This document shows positions 31,882-43,818 of a stretch of 64,000 nucleotides of DNA, in pieces. The translations under genes and the position numbers were made by a program. The stretch spans positions 248,001 through 312,000 of the forward strand of contig JAACJM010000018.1 of the NCBI GenBank assembly GCA_013368315.1, given 5' to 3'. Source of the stretch: Tetrapyrgos nigripes (lineage: Eukaryota > Basidiomycota > Agaricomycetes > Agaricales > Campanellaceae). How positions within the stretch are numbered: position 1 is the stretch's first letter; each line of letters begins with the position of its first letter. The notes under the pieces are model-generated. The model ran no database searches. It saw only the letters and a list, made by a program, of their open reading frames with translations, and had not been told where the DNA came from.

Positions 31882-32827
31882 ATGGCTGTAAAGACTCATA
31901 CTTGGATATCTCTGTGGTTCCTGCTCAGTGCTCCGGTAAGTATCTACCTCGTGAAGACTGGACGGACGCAGAGGCATCGCTAAACGGTTCACCAGGTGAT
32001 CTTCTGGGATGTTGGATACTGCTTCATGAGGTGCGTAGTTATGAAGCCTGGTTCATGCAGAATGATGCTGACGGTCATGCAGACCTCGGTCAATGCTTGT
32101 ACGTTTCACGTTGCCTAGTTGTCCAAAGGTGGACCTGACCAAACCTCCGGCATTAGGGAGGGGATCTCCATTGGATATGGAAGCCATATGAGATTTATCA
32201 GAACGTGGGTGCCGAGTACCTATCGTTCCCCTCATGTTGTACTCATGTAGCTGTGCGTCACACGCAGGTCGACCTTGTAGGTGTCTCCATCACAGGTACC
32301 TTTTGCTTTACATCTCATGATGTACCCAGCTCTACGGAATCCCTGCTCTGGAAGAAGGAGACGGCTTCACTAATGCTCAGTGTTCGTTGTCCTTGCTATA
32401 TCCGCCTCCCTTTTCTCACAAAACAAAACACTGAACAGCCTTCCTCAATGTAATTGAAACTCTTCTCAACCTCGCCTACCTCTACTACGCCCACGTTGCC
32501 GATTGGCCTCCCGCTACTCTCATTGGGTTCACTGCCGCTGCGTTGACCCTGGCCAAAACCGTGCTGTACTGGGCCCAAGAATACTTCTGCAATTATTGCA
32601 CGACAGGACAGAACTCTACCAATGATTTGATTGTGTATTGGATTATTCCCAACGGGTACGTCCCATGGCATCTGATGATCAGACTGGGGTGTTTTCTGAT
32701 GCCGTCTTCGTTTGATGACAGGTTCTGGATCATTGTACCCTCCCTCATTGTCTATCAGCTTGGAAAGGACCTTGTCGAGCAGTTAAACCTTGCTTCTAAA
32801 GTACAGGCGGCTAACAAGACGAAGTAA
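31882..32827 (+). CDS. EXPERA/EBP-like four-helix membrane protein
   Basis: Seven exons can be joined: 31882-31935, 31996-32034, 32157-32204, 32268-32276, 32330-32381, 32439-32655 and 32722-32827 (525 nt, 174 residues). The protein reads MAVKTHTWISLWFLLSAP / VIFWDVGYCFMR / GGDLHWIWKPYEIYQN / VDL / LYGIPALEEGDGFTNAQ / SFLNVIETLLNLAYLYYAH ... AKTVLYWAQEYFCNYC ... FWIIVPSLIVYQLGKD. Four hydrophobic helices with buried Trp/Asp residues resemble the emopamil-binding (EXPERA) fold of ER sterol isomerases and sigma-2-like proteins, as I recall for a basidiomycete-specific family. The exon 2 donor is uncertain: GTGCGT at 32031 is stronger than GTAGTT at 32035, but only the latter keeps the frame, and a short PRSM-like segment of relatives is missing. 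Enzymatic role unknown. Confidence 0.65.
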
Positions 32828-34541
32828 TGGTTGCGTCCACGAGGGCTACTACTGCACTTGTCCATGTGGTAAATCTGACGGCGGGTAGCTCGCTGAAAGG
32901 CGGCGCAGAAGAAACAAACCGATACCCACGTAGTACTCAGTGTGACATGCGAAATTTATTCTTGATCCTTGATTATCTTCCTACACACTTCCTACAGGAA
33001 GTGGCCAGTCAATACAAGCTGTGTATTAATGGACAAACCGTATTGAATCCAACCCATGAGACGTATCAGTCAGCCTTTTACTACAGGCTACGGGTTGCTA
33101 CAGGTAGGTAGGTTTGTTGGTTTTGTCGGCTGAGAAATAGTACTAGTCCCAATTCAAGCTTTGTGTATTGGACCCATGATTCGGAGTTTATCGAGAAAAG
33201 AAGTCAAAACATGTCCATGGTGATCTGGAAAGCCAAGGACGCGGAGTGTGCGGTGTAGAGGTCTCCTTGACAGCACCATTCCGAGATGTCGTTGGCGTGT
33301 TAAGAGCAGTCGCGTGGCACTGGCAGTTTCAAAATTTTCTTGACGCGGTCATGTGAGTACCTTCTCACTCATTTTTCCGAAAATTTCGCGTCGAGACGAA
33401 TATTATAATTCACTATACATCTACTTTAGTAGATCGTCATATTGTCTGTCTAGGAGACTCATTCAGAGGAATGGTTAAAACAAACCGGATACGAGAAGGC
33501 TCAACGTATTCTTTGATGGATTTTTTCTTTCAACTGCTCTTTATCTTAAGGGACGGCCTGGTGCCAGTGGAGCCAGGGGTACTCGATGATGCGAGAGTTG
33601 ACCACTCTTCATTCTCTGGCAAGAATTAATGATCAGAGTACCCAGGAGTACATGTGCATACGGTGGATTACCTGCTTATTCGATGCATATGTCACCACTC
33701 ACAACTCTACACTGGCATCCTCCTTCAACGCGAGACAATCACGCAGCATCTGAGTATACTACATAATCTCGGATCTGGATTGCTTCCTACCTCGAAATCC
33801 TTGCCTCTGTGTCTCTGTTTGTCTTTGTTCGTCGCTACTTCACGCTTCAACTGTTGATCAGAGAGTGTTAGTTCCTCCAAGCTTGAATGAGGTTATCGTT
33901 CGCTCTAAACTTGACTAGTCGGTGGCAGGACTATATATCAGTACTACTACAACCTCTATACATAATACAATCACTATCCAGTCATTCCGGTCTATGTCTA
34001 CGATCTTGGCGGCGACGGTGCGACCTGTATGCTAAGTTGTCCTCTCTCTTGCCTCAAAAAGACCTTCGAATTTCTGGGTGAGAGAAAGTAACGTATAGAG
34101 TAGATGTACGACACAAGTGACTTCGTTCTCAGGTTGACGCAGCGATCAGCTGAGTACAACTTGAAACAATTCACACATGAGCTGGCCGTGATAGAAAGGG
34201 GTCGACGAGCCACGATGACGATGAATACGATGAACGGGACGAGAAGGCCTAAGGCCTGTGTGGAAGGATGATGGATATGGATATGGATATTTGTGGGCAT
34301 GTATGCATGGCATACATCAAGGTAGTAGGGGGGAGGAGGGGCAGCAGCACCGAAGACCTTTTACAAGCAAGATAAATGAACAATAAATACAATTGCAGCC
34401 GTCTCACAACCGTCTCGAAAAATCTATGTGCGATCGTGGATATAAATTGTAAATTGTAATGATAGATAGGAGGAGTACGTCCATTATCGATTACTTGGAG
34501 TCGCTGTCGAATGGACTCAAAAGCTCAAACGGTGCCAACAA
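32828..34541. other. Intergenic; no gene seen
   Basis: Short frames only. A frame starting at 32827 overlaps the stop of the membrane-protein gene and has no domain. Near 34262-34285 there is a short GGATAT repeat. The far end is the 3' flank of the coiled-coil gene. Confidence 0.5.
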
Positions 34542-35755
34542 TCATGTTTTGACACCGGCAGAAGAGATCGAAGTAATCGACGAGGGCCGCTTGTATTTAG
34601 ACAAGCTCCTGAGTACGTCCTTCAAGGCTGCTTCTGACTCTGCTACATGGGAATGTAGAGGTGCGGAAGAGTCGAATGTTGATGTTGTCTGCAGGATAAT
34701 AGAGGTTAGCCACCCGTACCCGTAGAATCAAAGAAGAGAGAAGGAGAATGGGATTTATGCGTACATCGTTAGTAGACTGCGACAATGATAGACGATGGGA
34801 CGGAAAAGCAAAGCCGCCCAGCAAAGGGCCCCCATGATCTGTGTTTCCGGGCCGAGGCGTCGGTAAATCGGACGCAGACGTGGATGCAGTATTGTCAGTA
34901 GAGGAGGAATCGCCGCGGTGTGGATGTGGATACGACTCGGAGAGTGGGCGTTGAGCTTGAGGATTGCATCGACTCAGAGAGGCTGTAGGCGTAGGCGCAG
35001 AAGAGGGCCTACGACGACTTATCATAGGTCTTGGACAGGATTGGGATCGGTTTACTGAGAAAAGTGTCAATTAGTTCGTTCTAGAGAAACATACTTATGT
35101 ATATCACTCACTTGACTTTGCTAACCGAGAACTCGAGAGTTTCGAATCTGAGGTCAGTGTCTTCCGGTGGTAAGGATGGACCTTCGTGTCGACGGAAGAA
35201 TGGACTTTTGTGGCATCTTCGTCTTCGCCATCGCTATCCCTCTGTTCCTCGTCTCCTTCATCCAATGCCTTCAATACCGCGCTCTTCCCGAACGACTGAG
35301 CAGTAGCTTGTATCACAACCTTTGCAGCTCGTTCCTTCACGATAACCAACTCCTTCTCCAGCTTTCTAACACTAGCCTCTGCTCTCTCAGCCCTATGCAC
35401 GGCCTCCTCAACAACCTGTGACCTCGTCGTACACGCTTGCAAAAACTCTTGCCATCGAGTATCCCGTAAGAGTGCATCGAATTCCTCTCGCTGTTTCCTG
35501 AGCTCCTCATCCATGCGAGTTTGCCATTTTGAGTTGAATTCGGAAAACATGGTGGTTATGTATGGACGCATCTGCAGTGAAAAAAGGGCGAAAAAAGAAG
35601 AAAAGAAAAAAAAGATGAGAAAAGCGAAAAAGGGACGAGTTGTGCAAAACAAGACACTGCCTCTGCGTCGTTGCATAAAGACTGACCATCCGAGCGATAG
35701 CTTCATCTGAAAGGAGAGTGCCTTGCGCGTCTGATGCGTTGGAATCAAATGCCAT
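34542..35755 (-). CDS. Coiled-coil protein of unknown function
   Basis: Four exons, 35687-35755, 35112-35571, 34765-35054 and 34542-34688, total 966 nt (321 residues); all junctions are GT-AG and in phase. It begins MAFDSNASDAQGTLLSDEAIARMMRPYITTM. Residues about 35-120 form a heptad-rich helix (WQTRMDEELRKQREEFDALL to RAEASVRKLEKELVIVKERA). An acidic EGDEEQRDSDGEDEDA patch and a Ser/Pro-rich, low-complexity tail follow (SRRRPSSAPTPTASLSR; GGFAFPSHRLSLSQSTND). No enzyme motif, signal peptide or membrane helix. The combination suggests a scaffold or cytoskeleton/nuclear-associated protein, which is a guess. The frame stays open through the first intron for some way, so the exon choice rests on splice signals and overall phase. 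Confidence 0.7.
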
Positions 35756-37277
35756 GGGCGTAGTTGGGTGGTAAGGAGTTGGTAAGGAGAAAGAATAACC
35801 GAAAGTGTCATGGCGACCGTCGGCGTGTGCCTGATGTCACTTGTTGATATGCACGTGTTGATCGGGCGCCTATTTTGATAAGATGGCGGTTCCGAAGTCC
35901 TTTGTCCTTGTAATGGCGAGACAGTTTGCTGAAGACATTATTGCTTTCAAATTTGGTCCGTAGATAAGTGATCATTAAGTCTCAGACTCCCTTACCAGCG
36001 AGACCTTTTCATCCACTATGTTCCGGATAAAAAGCTTTCGCTCAACCCCATAAGTGCTACCCAGAAAACCTGCGAGTCATTTTACAATCCTTTCCTTGAG
36101 CTAAAAGCCATACACAGACGAGGAAACAAAGAAATTGCCAAGTTCTCGCTCCGTAAACTTGCCAAATTGAGTGACACGCGGTTTTATCTTTGCCGAGCAA
36201 ATTCTGCATCCAAGTTGAGGAGAGATGTAACTGAGTCACGCACGCACGTATATAGGTATTCCGCTTTGATGCATATGAGTCATGTAGTACTTCCGTGTAG
36301 ATCTTCTTACGATCAGCGTTACACGTTACACTCTAATCATGATTTTAGAGCGCGTTGGTACTATGTGCTACATCAATGTCGATGCTATCTGCTTATCAGC
36401 TGAAAAAGATTTGGCATATACTAAAGTACTTGAATATATATGCGGTGTAAGCAGTAACCAGAGTGGACAAACTAAATTTGAGAATTGCAGCCAGAGATAA
36501 AGGTAAGGAAAGACTCACCGCAAACGGACACGTCCAAGTGCTGTCCGGAAACCATACCGTACGTCCAGACTAATGAACTAGGAACAAATCACGAGATACG
36601 ATGACAAGGACAAGCGACCGACATCATGAGACTGCCCGGGGTGAATATGCGCCCGAATTTCTGGTGGAAGGTGATGCTGAGTCTTCCAGGGAAGTGGCGT
36701 TCTTGCTGCATGCAGAAACTTCTGAGGGCACACAAGTCCCGAGTAAATTTGCTATTGCCTTGCAACTCGTGAACATCCCGCGTGGTCTATATGCAGACGT
36801 GGAAGTCGGATCCTAAGGCGACGAGGAGGAAAGAAACCATGGTATTGGTTGAGACCTACTTGTAGAAATGGATAGCAGCCGCCACAGCGAAAAAATAGCT
36901 GAAATTCAGCGGAAACGGGGGCTGTTGCTGATCCCGTTCCAGAACTTCATTGAATTGGGTTCCCGACACGTCATTTGACCGAGGGTGAAGCGGATAAGCA
37001 GATTTTCAAAGTGGGACCGAGTCCGGACGGAACTGAGAAAGCAAAGGTTCGGTTTTGCATCGGCATGGAAAGCAGCAAGGAGGAAGGAGCAGAGAAGGGG
37101 CAAGTCACGGCGAAGCTGTGCTAGAGCAGGGAGGTAATACTTAAAAGGTAGCTTACCCGATCAGGCAATTATAAAAATTTTGGACTGAAACTGGGTTTGT
37201 CTCCTCTTGTCATGACCTGTAAATTTCTTTGATCCAACTCCATTGTCTTGTACCACTCCCTCGTCCTTTCTCAACCC
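35756..37277. other. Intergenic between divergent genes; no gene seen
   Basis: Shared upstream DNA of the coiled-coil gene (minus) and the zinc-finger gene (plus). A frame at 36601-36816 has no recognisable feature. Promoter elements cannot be named with confidence. Confidence 0.5.
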
Positions 37278-39608
37278 ATGTCTACGATGAGCTCGACGAT
37301 GAGCTCCTCTCCGTCGTTGTCTGCCTCGACGACGACAACGGCGACGAGCCCTGCGGTACGTCAACGACATCCAACAACAGCTGTAACTCATTCTTTTCTC
37401 CAGCAGAACCACCCGCCAGCGGATACACTGAGCCCCAACCTGAGCTTGCTGTCGCTCTCCATAGCGGCCGCCAGTGCTGCTCCAATACCACTAAAGGATA
37501 GCAATGAGTCGTCGTCGTCGTCGTCGTCGTCTTCGTCAGCCAACGCTCTGGCAAGTTCTGGACCCAGCTCCAGTCTCAGCAATGACTACTCGCCTTCGTC
37601 AAATGGTGGAATCAATGGCTCGCTGAAGCATCATCGTCGACTGTCGTCAACAGGGAAGACTAGGAGGAGACTGAGCGATGCACGGGATGCAGCGTCAAGA
37701 CCTTCGTGAGTCCTCATTTTCCAAAAACACCTTTCTTCTTTACTTCTATCCTTTATTCTACCAAACTTCTTCGCTGTTCTGCCCGTTCTCAACATCGACA
37801 CCACCAAAAATTTTTGACCGGCCTAAACCGATCTTGTTCCGATTATTTTAATAACTTCCGTATATGTGTAAACCACATTTACTAACTTCTGTCCCACTTT
37901 TTTCAGACCAGCCTCCGCCGCCGCCCTGTCCCTGGCTGGATTATCACTATCATCACCGTCACTATCCCAAGCGGGACTACCTGGTAGTGTCCCCAATTCT
38001 AGCTCCTTTTCCGCAGCATCGTCTACTATGAGCGCCCATGGGGTTTCCACCTCTCCTGCTATGTCAGCCGTACCAGTAACCGTCAATGGTTCTGGTGCCA
38101 ATTCCACCGCGATACCAATTACAGTCGTGCCTAATGGACTACCTCATGGAATGTCACCTACCACTCCGGCTAGTGCGCCGCCTACCGGTGTTAACGCTGC
38201 GAAGCCTATTTCTATCAACGGGAAGAATGGTAAGAAGAGAGGGCAAGATCACAAATGCGAAAGTTGTTCCAAGGTGTGTAGTCTTTCCACTTCGTTTGCT
38301 TCCATATCACCAACCTTTTCTTGTTTGCAGATCTACCGACACCCTTCTTGCCTCATCAAACATCGTTGGGAGCACACTCCACATTGGCGCGAGTCCTCCA
38401 AATACGTACTCAGCAAGCACCAACAAGTCCAGCTTCTCGAAGCCGCCGCTATTCTTTCCCATCTCTCCCCAGGTTCTGCTACCGGCACCAGTCTTCCCGA
38501 AGATCGAAGCCTTTGGCCAAGTTTCCTCAGTGGTGGAACTCTCCCACCTCCAGAGGGTACTACTCTCAGCACTAGTGTCGGCAGTGCTTCTGCCGCTTCC
38601 TATGGTGCAGGGCAGCCTCAGTCTGGAAGCTCATACGTCCCTTCGCATCCTTCGTCCAGTTCTGTACCGACGAGTAGTCTCCTTGGGTCCGCATCTCCCT
38701 CGTCCATAGCACCTGCTCGTGCGCCCTCAGCTGGTCCTCGTTTGCACGATTACACCGTAACAGGTGGACAAGACGTCACTGTGACTCAAGTTCGTCCAGG
38801 GCTGTTGATGATGGGCGCTTCACCGAGTCCAGCTTCCACACCTATCCCGGTTCCTCCCAATCATTCCCAGTCTCCGAACGATGTCGTCGGTGAGGGTACC
38901 TCGTTCACAGGGGCGGGTATTGGATATGGTATTCACGCCCAGCAAGGAAGGGAGAAGGATGGGACGAGTACATCCGTACCTTTATCCACTGGGATGGCTT
39001 CCTCGTCTTCGCCATACTACAATCCTCGTGTAGGCTCTGTCGGTGCTGACCGTAGCGATCCTATCACGACTGGAAATGGCTCGATGCCGATCAGGACTAC
39101 CCGTTCCTCTACTAGATCCAGGTCGAAGAGTATCACGAAATATGGCAGAGGCTACACACCATCTTCATATGGCAACACTACCGCTGCTTCTTCCTCATTC
39201 ACGACGAATAGCAACTCGTTTGCACCCGGCTCGTATACTTCTACCGGCACCTCTGCGTCGTTGTCCCTTTCCTTGCCCAGAAGCTCGTTGAGGAGTGGAA
39301 GTGTGGGCGGTGGAAGCGACAAGGGCCATGATTCCGATGTCGAGCTGGATGATGAAGAGGATGAAGAAACCAGGAGATACAACGATGACGATTTCGAGGA
39401 CGAAGAGGACGTCACCGGAAGACAGCGTATTGCTTATGACGTTGGCTCCAAAGGTGCTAGTGCGATGTCCAATGGCTTTGACGAGTACGGCTACGAGCAT
39501 GAGAGGAGTATGGGTTTGGTCAACGGAGTTAACGGAAAGAGGATTTCTCCTCCACTCACGTCGATGAAGGAAGAAGGAGACTGGGAGATGGAGATGGATA
39601 TGGACTGA
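37278..39608 (+). CDS. C2H2 zinc-finger protein, probable transcription regulator
   Basis: Exons 37278-37355, 37404-37705, 37907-38273 and 38331-39608 give 674 residues. Very Ser/Thr/Pro-rich throughout, with a poly-Ser run encoded by a TCG microsatellite (about 37508-37537). One zinc finger: C244 and C247, then twelve residues, H260, three residues, H264 (HKCESCSKIYRHPSCLIKH, then RWEHTPHW). It is followed by a conserved SSKYVLSKHQQVQLLEAAAILSHLS helix. The finger is assembled across the third intron. Further on come RTTRSSTRSRSKS and an acidic patch ELDDEEDEETRRYNDDDFEDEEDV near the C-terminus. A single-finger nuclear protein with disordered flanks fits a fungal gene regulator; DNA targets are unknown. 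The start is the first ATG after an untranslated leader; a second Met lies three codons on. Confidence 0.85.
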
Positions 39609-40804
39609 GGTAATACTCGTCCGCCTGTGACTTGCCTGGTCTTGTGCTCTGGTAAAGCTCCAAGAAAGTGTTATTTCTGACGTTGGATGCTTTGATGATG
39701 TCTTCGGTCCGCCGTGCTTTCCTCGGATTTATTGGCTTTTAGGGGCTCGCTGTGTCCATGGATTGCTGACCAAGTCACGGACTGAGCCATGAACCGATAA
39801 TTTTTCGCTTTGGACTTGTACTGCACGATTTTCCTCTCTGTCAAGTTTTCGCTATTTAAACTCCTTTTCTCTTCTATCTGTACATCTTTACCTGTGTTTT
39901 CCAATGTTTCCACCGAGCAACATCTCTCCCTTGTCGTATATTTCGTGTACAATATCCGTTTATTTAACTTGCCCTCTTTCGTATCTTTTTCCTCTTGTCT
40001 CCTCTCTGTCTCTAACGCCTCCACGCATATCTTGGTCAATGTTGTTTGTTGTAACATCTGTGCTCTCCCGGATATCCCTGTCGTGTTTTTCTCGATTACC
40101 AACCTGCGTACCTGCCTTCCTCCTCATGAACTCACGCTCTAGTTGTCTCAATTCTCGATCAATCAATCTTCTTAGTGCGCTGTCGAACTTTCTTATTATT
40201 CTTCATTAACCGACCCGTTTTCCTTATTTGGACATACTACGTCGACATCGGTTCTGTCGTCGAAGTCGGGCACAGTGGAGTTCTTCGCCCACTTTCCTTA
40301 TTAACCCGTCCTTGTGATTTAGTTGTCGACTTTCGACAGTTCATTTCGCTGCCTCGTGCCTGCAAGGCATGGCGGTCGACCCTAAGGCCTAAGGCCTAAG
40401 GACCGCAGCGGTCATATCTACATATGTATTCCTTTGCCTCTTTATCGTTGTCGGATCGTCTACCGGATCGTTTTCGCGATTTCTTCTCTCTCTTTCTCTC
40501 CGTCTCTCTCAACACCAGAATCGAATCACAACACAATGTATGATTAGTATTATTCTCGTTTTCCCGCTTGTCTTTCTCGGAACGTATCATGGCTAGCTAA
40601 CAAATATAAATTCTTATCTATCTATACGTCGCTGTTTCGCTGACTTTGAAAAAGTTGAATGAGTTACGTAGGTTATTCAGATTTTTATTTAGAGTGTTTA
40701 AGTTGCAATAAGCTTTTCACAGTGATATGTCGCGGTTAGTCTAATTCACAAGTTCGTTTTAAAATCTGGCGCTTCGTCTTTGACCATCAGCATCCGAGCG
40801 CCCA
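39609..40804. other. Intergenic; no gene seen
   Basis: Pyrimidine-rich DNA downstream of the zinc-finger gene (TTCCTC/TCTCTC runs at 39820-40200 and 40470-40520), which reads as long purine-rich frames on the other strand. CCTAAGGCCTAAGGCCTAAGG at about 40380 is a small direct repeat. No coding evidence. Confidence 0.5.
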
Positions 40805-41464
40805 ATGGCTGTCGCTGCAAATCCGTCGTATCTGCTCTACAGCTCTCCTTCCCAGTACGAGCTATATGCCTATCCACCGTCTACCTACACAAATACCGTC
40901 TACTACTTCGTTCCTTTGCCATATCCTACCGCGTATGTTCCTCAGCAGACAGGCCATTCCACTGCCTCTGTCTATCCAAGCAACGATATCGATCATACAT
41001 ATGGACCCCGACGCGACTCGCAGGCGCGGACCTCTACATCGGCTTTCCAATATTTCCCTTATCCACAGGCCACGTCCAGCCATTCCACCCAGAAGCATGC
41101 GCGCCGCCCCTCGCCTTCAATCCAACCCACTTCATTTCATCGTAACTCGTATCTGGAAATGGAGATTAGTCCCACGTCTCCTCAGGGCGCACGCCTTATC
41201 CGCAAACGTTTAGCATGTGAAGCCAAGGTCCAAACTTTGGAGGCGAATTACGAGAAGGAGAGGGAAAAGGCGGCGGTGGCTGAGAAGAAGGCGAAGATTC
41301 TAGAGTTTAAGCTCGGAGTTTTGAGATATGAAGCACAGCTGGGGTCTGAGAGGGTCGTTGAACTCGAAAGGAAGCTAGGAGGTTTGAAAGAGGAGATGGA
41401 TAGTTTGAAGAAAGAGCTGCAAGACAGTCAAAGGGATAGGTGCGGAGGAAGGAGGGACAATTAG
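40805..41464 (+). CDS. Coiled-coil protein, single exon, unknown function
   Basis: A 219-residue frame starting MAVAANPSYLLYSSPSQYEL. The first 125 residues are rich in Tyr, Pro, Ser and Thr (YAYPPSTYTNTVYYFVPLPY; SSHSTQKHARRPSPSIQPTS) and look disordered. Residues about 127-210 are a continuous charged helix with heptads (LIRKRLACEAKVQTLEANYE; KAKILEFKLGVLRYEAQ; VVELERKLGGLKEEMDSLKK). No intron is needed. No membrane or catalytic feature. It may dimerise through the helix. No homologous family comes to mind. Confidence 0.6.
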   Translation: MAVAANPSYLLYSSPSQYELYAYPPSTYTNTVYYFVPLPYPTAYVPQQTGHSTASVYPSNDIDHTYGPRRDSQARTSTSAFQYFPYPQATSSHSTQKHARRPSPSIQPTSFHRNSYLEMEISPTSPQGARLIRKRLACEAKVQTLEANYEKEREKAAVAEKKAKILEFKLGVLRYEAQLGSERVVELERKLGGLKEEMDSLKKELQDSQRDRCGGRRDN

Positions 41465-42030
41465 GGAGAGGGTTCACATTCTGGTTCCGATCATGACGAA
41501 TTTATGCGTCTAGTACCGGTACGCGGTCTTTCTATCTCCCATTGCTCAGCTACCTCTCAGCTTTCAAGGTGATCTTATGCCGATATAGATGGGAACTCAC
41601 ACGTCTCGAGAGACTGCATTATCCGGACTTTCAGTGTTCGACACCTGAACTTGTTTCTTGCTTGGAGCTGACCTGAAGGGCGTCCTATGTATATATTATT
41701 CTCCGACGTCTCTTGGAATATCACTTGACTACAATGCCTCGAATTAACCACAGTATCATGTTGTCATGCCATGGCTCTACGCTACTCGTGCTTTGTATGA
41801 AACTAGAATCCTGCACCATAACTTCTCTGAGTAATCACTACCAGGGGCATTACAATATCAAGTCCTTATTGTGTATATAGGTCGATAATCAACATGGAGT
41901 AAAGTGACGAGACTAGTAGGCAACGAGCATAATGGGAAACAGAAACTAATCGAGAACAAGCAACGTCCATGATCATGATTACACAGCGCGGTCAAATTTG
42001 AGAGGTACATGCTCTGCTTCATCTTCGTCT
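41465..42030. other. Converging 3' flanks; no gene seen
   Basis: Lies between the stops of two convergent genes (plus-strand coiled-coil gene and minus-strand BTB gene). No motif was identified. Confidence 0.5.
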
Positions 42031-43117
42031 TTATTGTACAGTCGGGATCTTCAACGGCTCGTGAGCATCCCGACGTGTGATGATTTCGTCACGCCACTGC
42101 TTCAACGGTGTGATACAGCATGCATCAAGTCCATTACGCTGCATGACTTTCTCCAACACTTCCTGAAAAATCGCCTCTATCTCTTGCAAAACCCTGCCCG
42201 GATCCCCACGAAGTTTGGGGAGAAAGCTCAGGATGATGACGTTCCAGTGCTGACACTTGTGATCGATCGGGTAGGATTCGCATGCGAAACGATGAATTGC
42301 TAGGAATTGTTCTCGGTAGATACACTGGTAGAAAGTCAGAGCTGAGGTTGAGCAAGAGTAACGATACATGGCATGGTAGTGACGCACCCAAGGCATATGA
42401 AGAGCGGGAGGCAGTGTCTTGCCCATGTCGGGAAGAGCGGTGTCAACAGCGTAGGGTGCGGCTCGGATCAGTTCTTCATGGTATCCATATCTCCCTGCTA
42501 CTTGAAGGACGCCGAGGGGTTGCTCCAGAATATGTTTCCTAGATCCGGTGTTGAAAGAGTGAAACTGCGAAATAGAGAAAATTGACTCACCTCAGTGCAG
42601 TCTTGCAGGAATCTATTGCTGACTGCACTCTATACTCCTCAGCAGCTTCTGTGAGCTTGAACAAGGTTTCGAATGGAATGGTTTCCAGATTGGTTCTTGG
42701 TTTGTTGTACAGAAACTCGAGAAGGAGGTCCAGAACCGACGAACGCACGTTGAGGCGTATGTGCCACTCGAGGTCATCGTTAGCCAAGTCTGGCGAAGCG
42801 GGGTCATAGATGTTCTTGCTGTTGATTCTGGCGTTTTCTCCACGAATGGCATATACAACTCCGTCGCTAGATAGACAGAGCCAGTCGTTCTCAGGATCGT
42901 CGACAGAGTCTGGTGAAGGGAAGGATACAATCTGAGAGGGGAGACAAGCACGAAAACCATGTAACGCACATTTGGTAGATTTCATTCTAGTAGACACCGC
43001 CGTTCTTCCGCGCATTGCATCCTGTCTTCCTTGGGAGTTGATATCGACGGTGGCGTTGGAGTTCGGTACGTTAACATTGACTGTGATGCGGGGAGGACTG
43101 GGAGCTCTTGATTGCAT
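42031..43117 (-). CDS. BTB/POZ-domain protein, basidiomycete type
   Basis: Exons 42591-43117 and 42031-42538 (GTGAGT/CTAG intron of 52 nt) encode 344 residues. Residues about 70-175 form a BTB fold: DWLCLSSDGVVYAIRGENAR, SSVLDLLLEFLYN, then IPFETLFKLTEAAEEYRVQS and IDSCKTALR. The rest, including HILEQPLGVLQVAGRYGYHEEL, IRAAPYAVDT and a Cys/His-rich C-terminal half (FYQCIYREQFLAIHRF; HKCQHWNVIILSFLP), matches the layout of the large family of short BTB proteins in mushrooms, where a region after the BTB counts as a back-like helical domain. BTB domains mediate dimerisation and may bind Cul3 ubiquitin ligase; no such partner is shown here. An internal alternative acceptor CAG at 42569-42567 would shift the frame and was not used. 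Confidence 0.8.
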
Positions 43118-43818
43118 GCTGTGGAATAATGTTCGCTGTGGATTGCGTTTGGAAATGAGGGTGAGAGGGGATGTTCAGAGACGAAGAGGAGAGGTCCTTA
43201 ACAAGGTTTGACACAGGCGCCGACTTCCACGCCCTCTAGGAACACATGCTGTTGTCCGAGTCACAATAAGCCCAGATTAGGAAAAGGACGAAGAATAGTA
43301 CATCGAAAATATCTCCTATCTGTACAGCATCATTTTATCACCGCTGTGGGCATTGTGAAGTCGGGATCCGAGTGGCAATGGGTCCATAATCGCTCGCTAG
43401 GATATACCAGGACTGGGAGGGGGTTACCGAGATTGCAAGCGTCCTAGTGGTTCAGAAAGACCAGCAAATGCCAAAGAAAATCCCGTGTATCTCCACTCAA
43501 ATCTGCGTTGAATCAGGGGGCTCCCATTGTGGGCGTACTCATCAACAATTGCACCGAATTGGTGGCGGGAGAAGCGGATGGACCATACGATCACCTGAAT
43601 CGCGAGCTATCTCTGTAGATCTGAGTGTGACTGTGACTGTGGGCGTATTTGATACAATGCACTTTGAAATTAAAGCATACACATCTCTTCGGCCCGTATT
43701 TCGGGAACAATTGCAGTTTGAGATGCGGGGACTAAATTGGACTAATAAAGATATTCAGAGTTCCAAGTACCCTACATATGTCGCTGATCAGTCAACGCTG
43801 ACTCAAACCTGAGGCGTT
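43118..43818. other. Intergenic; no gene seen
   Basis: Upstream of the BTB gene and downstream of the secreted-protein gene. A plus-strand frame at 43447-43812 shows no domain. Nothing else is supported. Confidence 0.5.

Noticed and set aside
32827..33111. Plus-strand frame starting inside the stop region of the EXPERA-like gene
   Set aside because: No domain, no splice continuation and odd composition.
36601..36816. Plus-strand frame of 71 residues
   Set aside because: Short, no domain, no promoter or intron evidence.
37161..37582. Arg-rich and Asp-rich minus-strand frames
   Set aside because: Shadows of the Ser-rich first exons and the TCG microsatellite of the C2H2 gene.
39671..40166. 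Glu/Arg/Lys-rich minus-strand frames
   Set aside because: They arise from pyrimidine-rich intergenic DNA downstream of the zinc-finger gene and do not look like a protein family.
43447..43812. Plus-strand frame of 121 residues
   Set aside because: No recognisable motif and no supporting exon structure.
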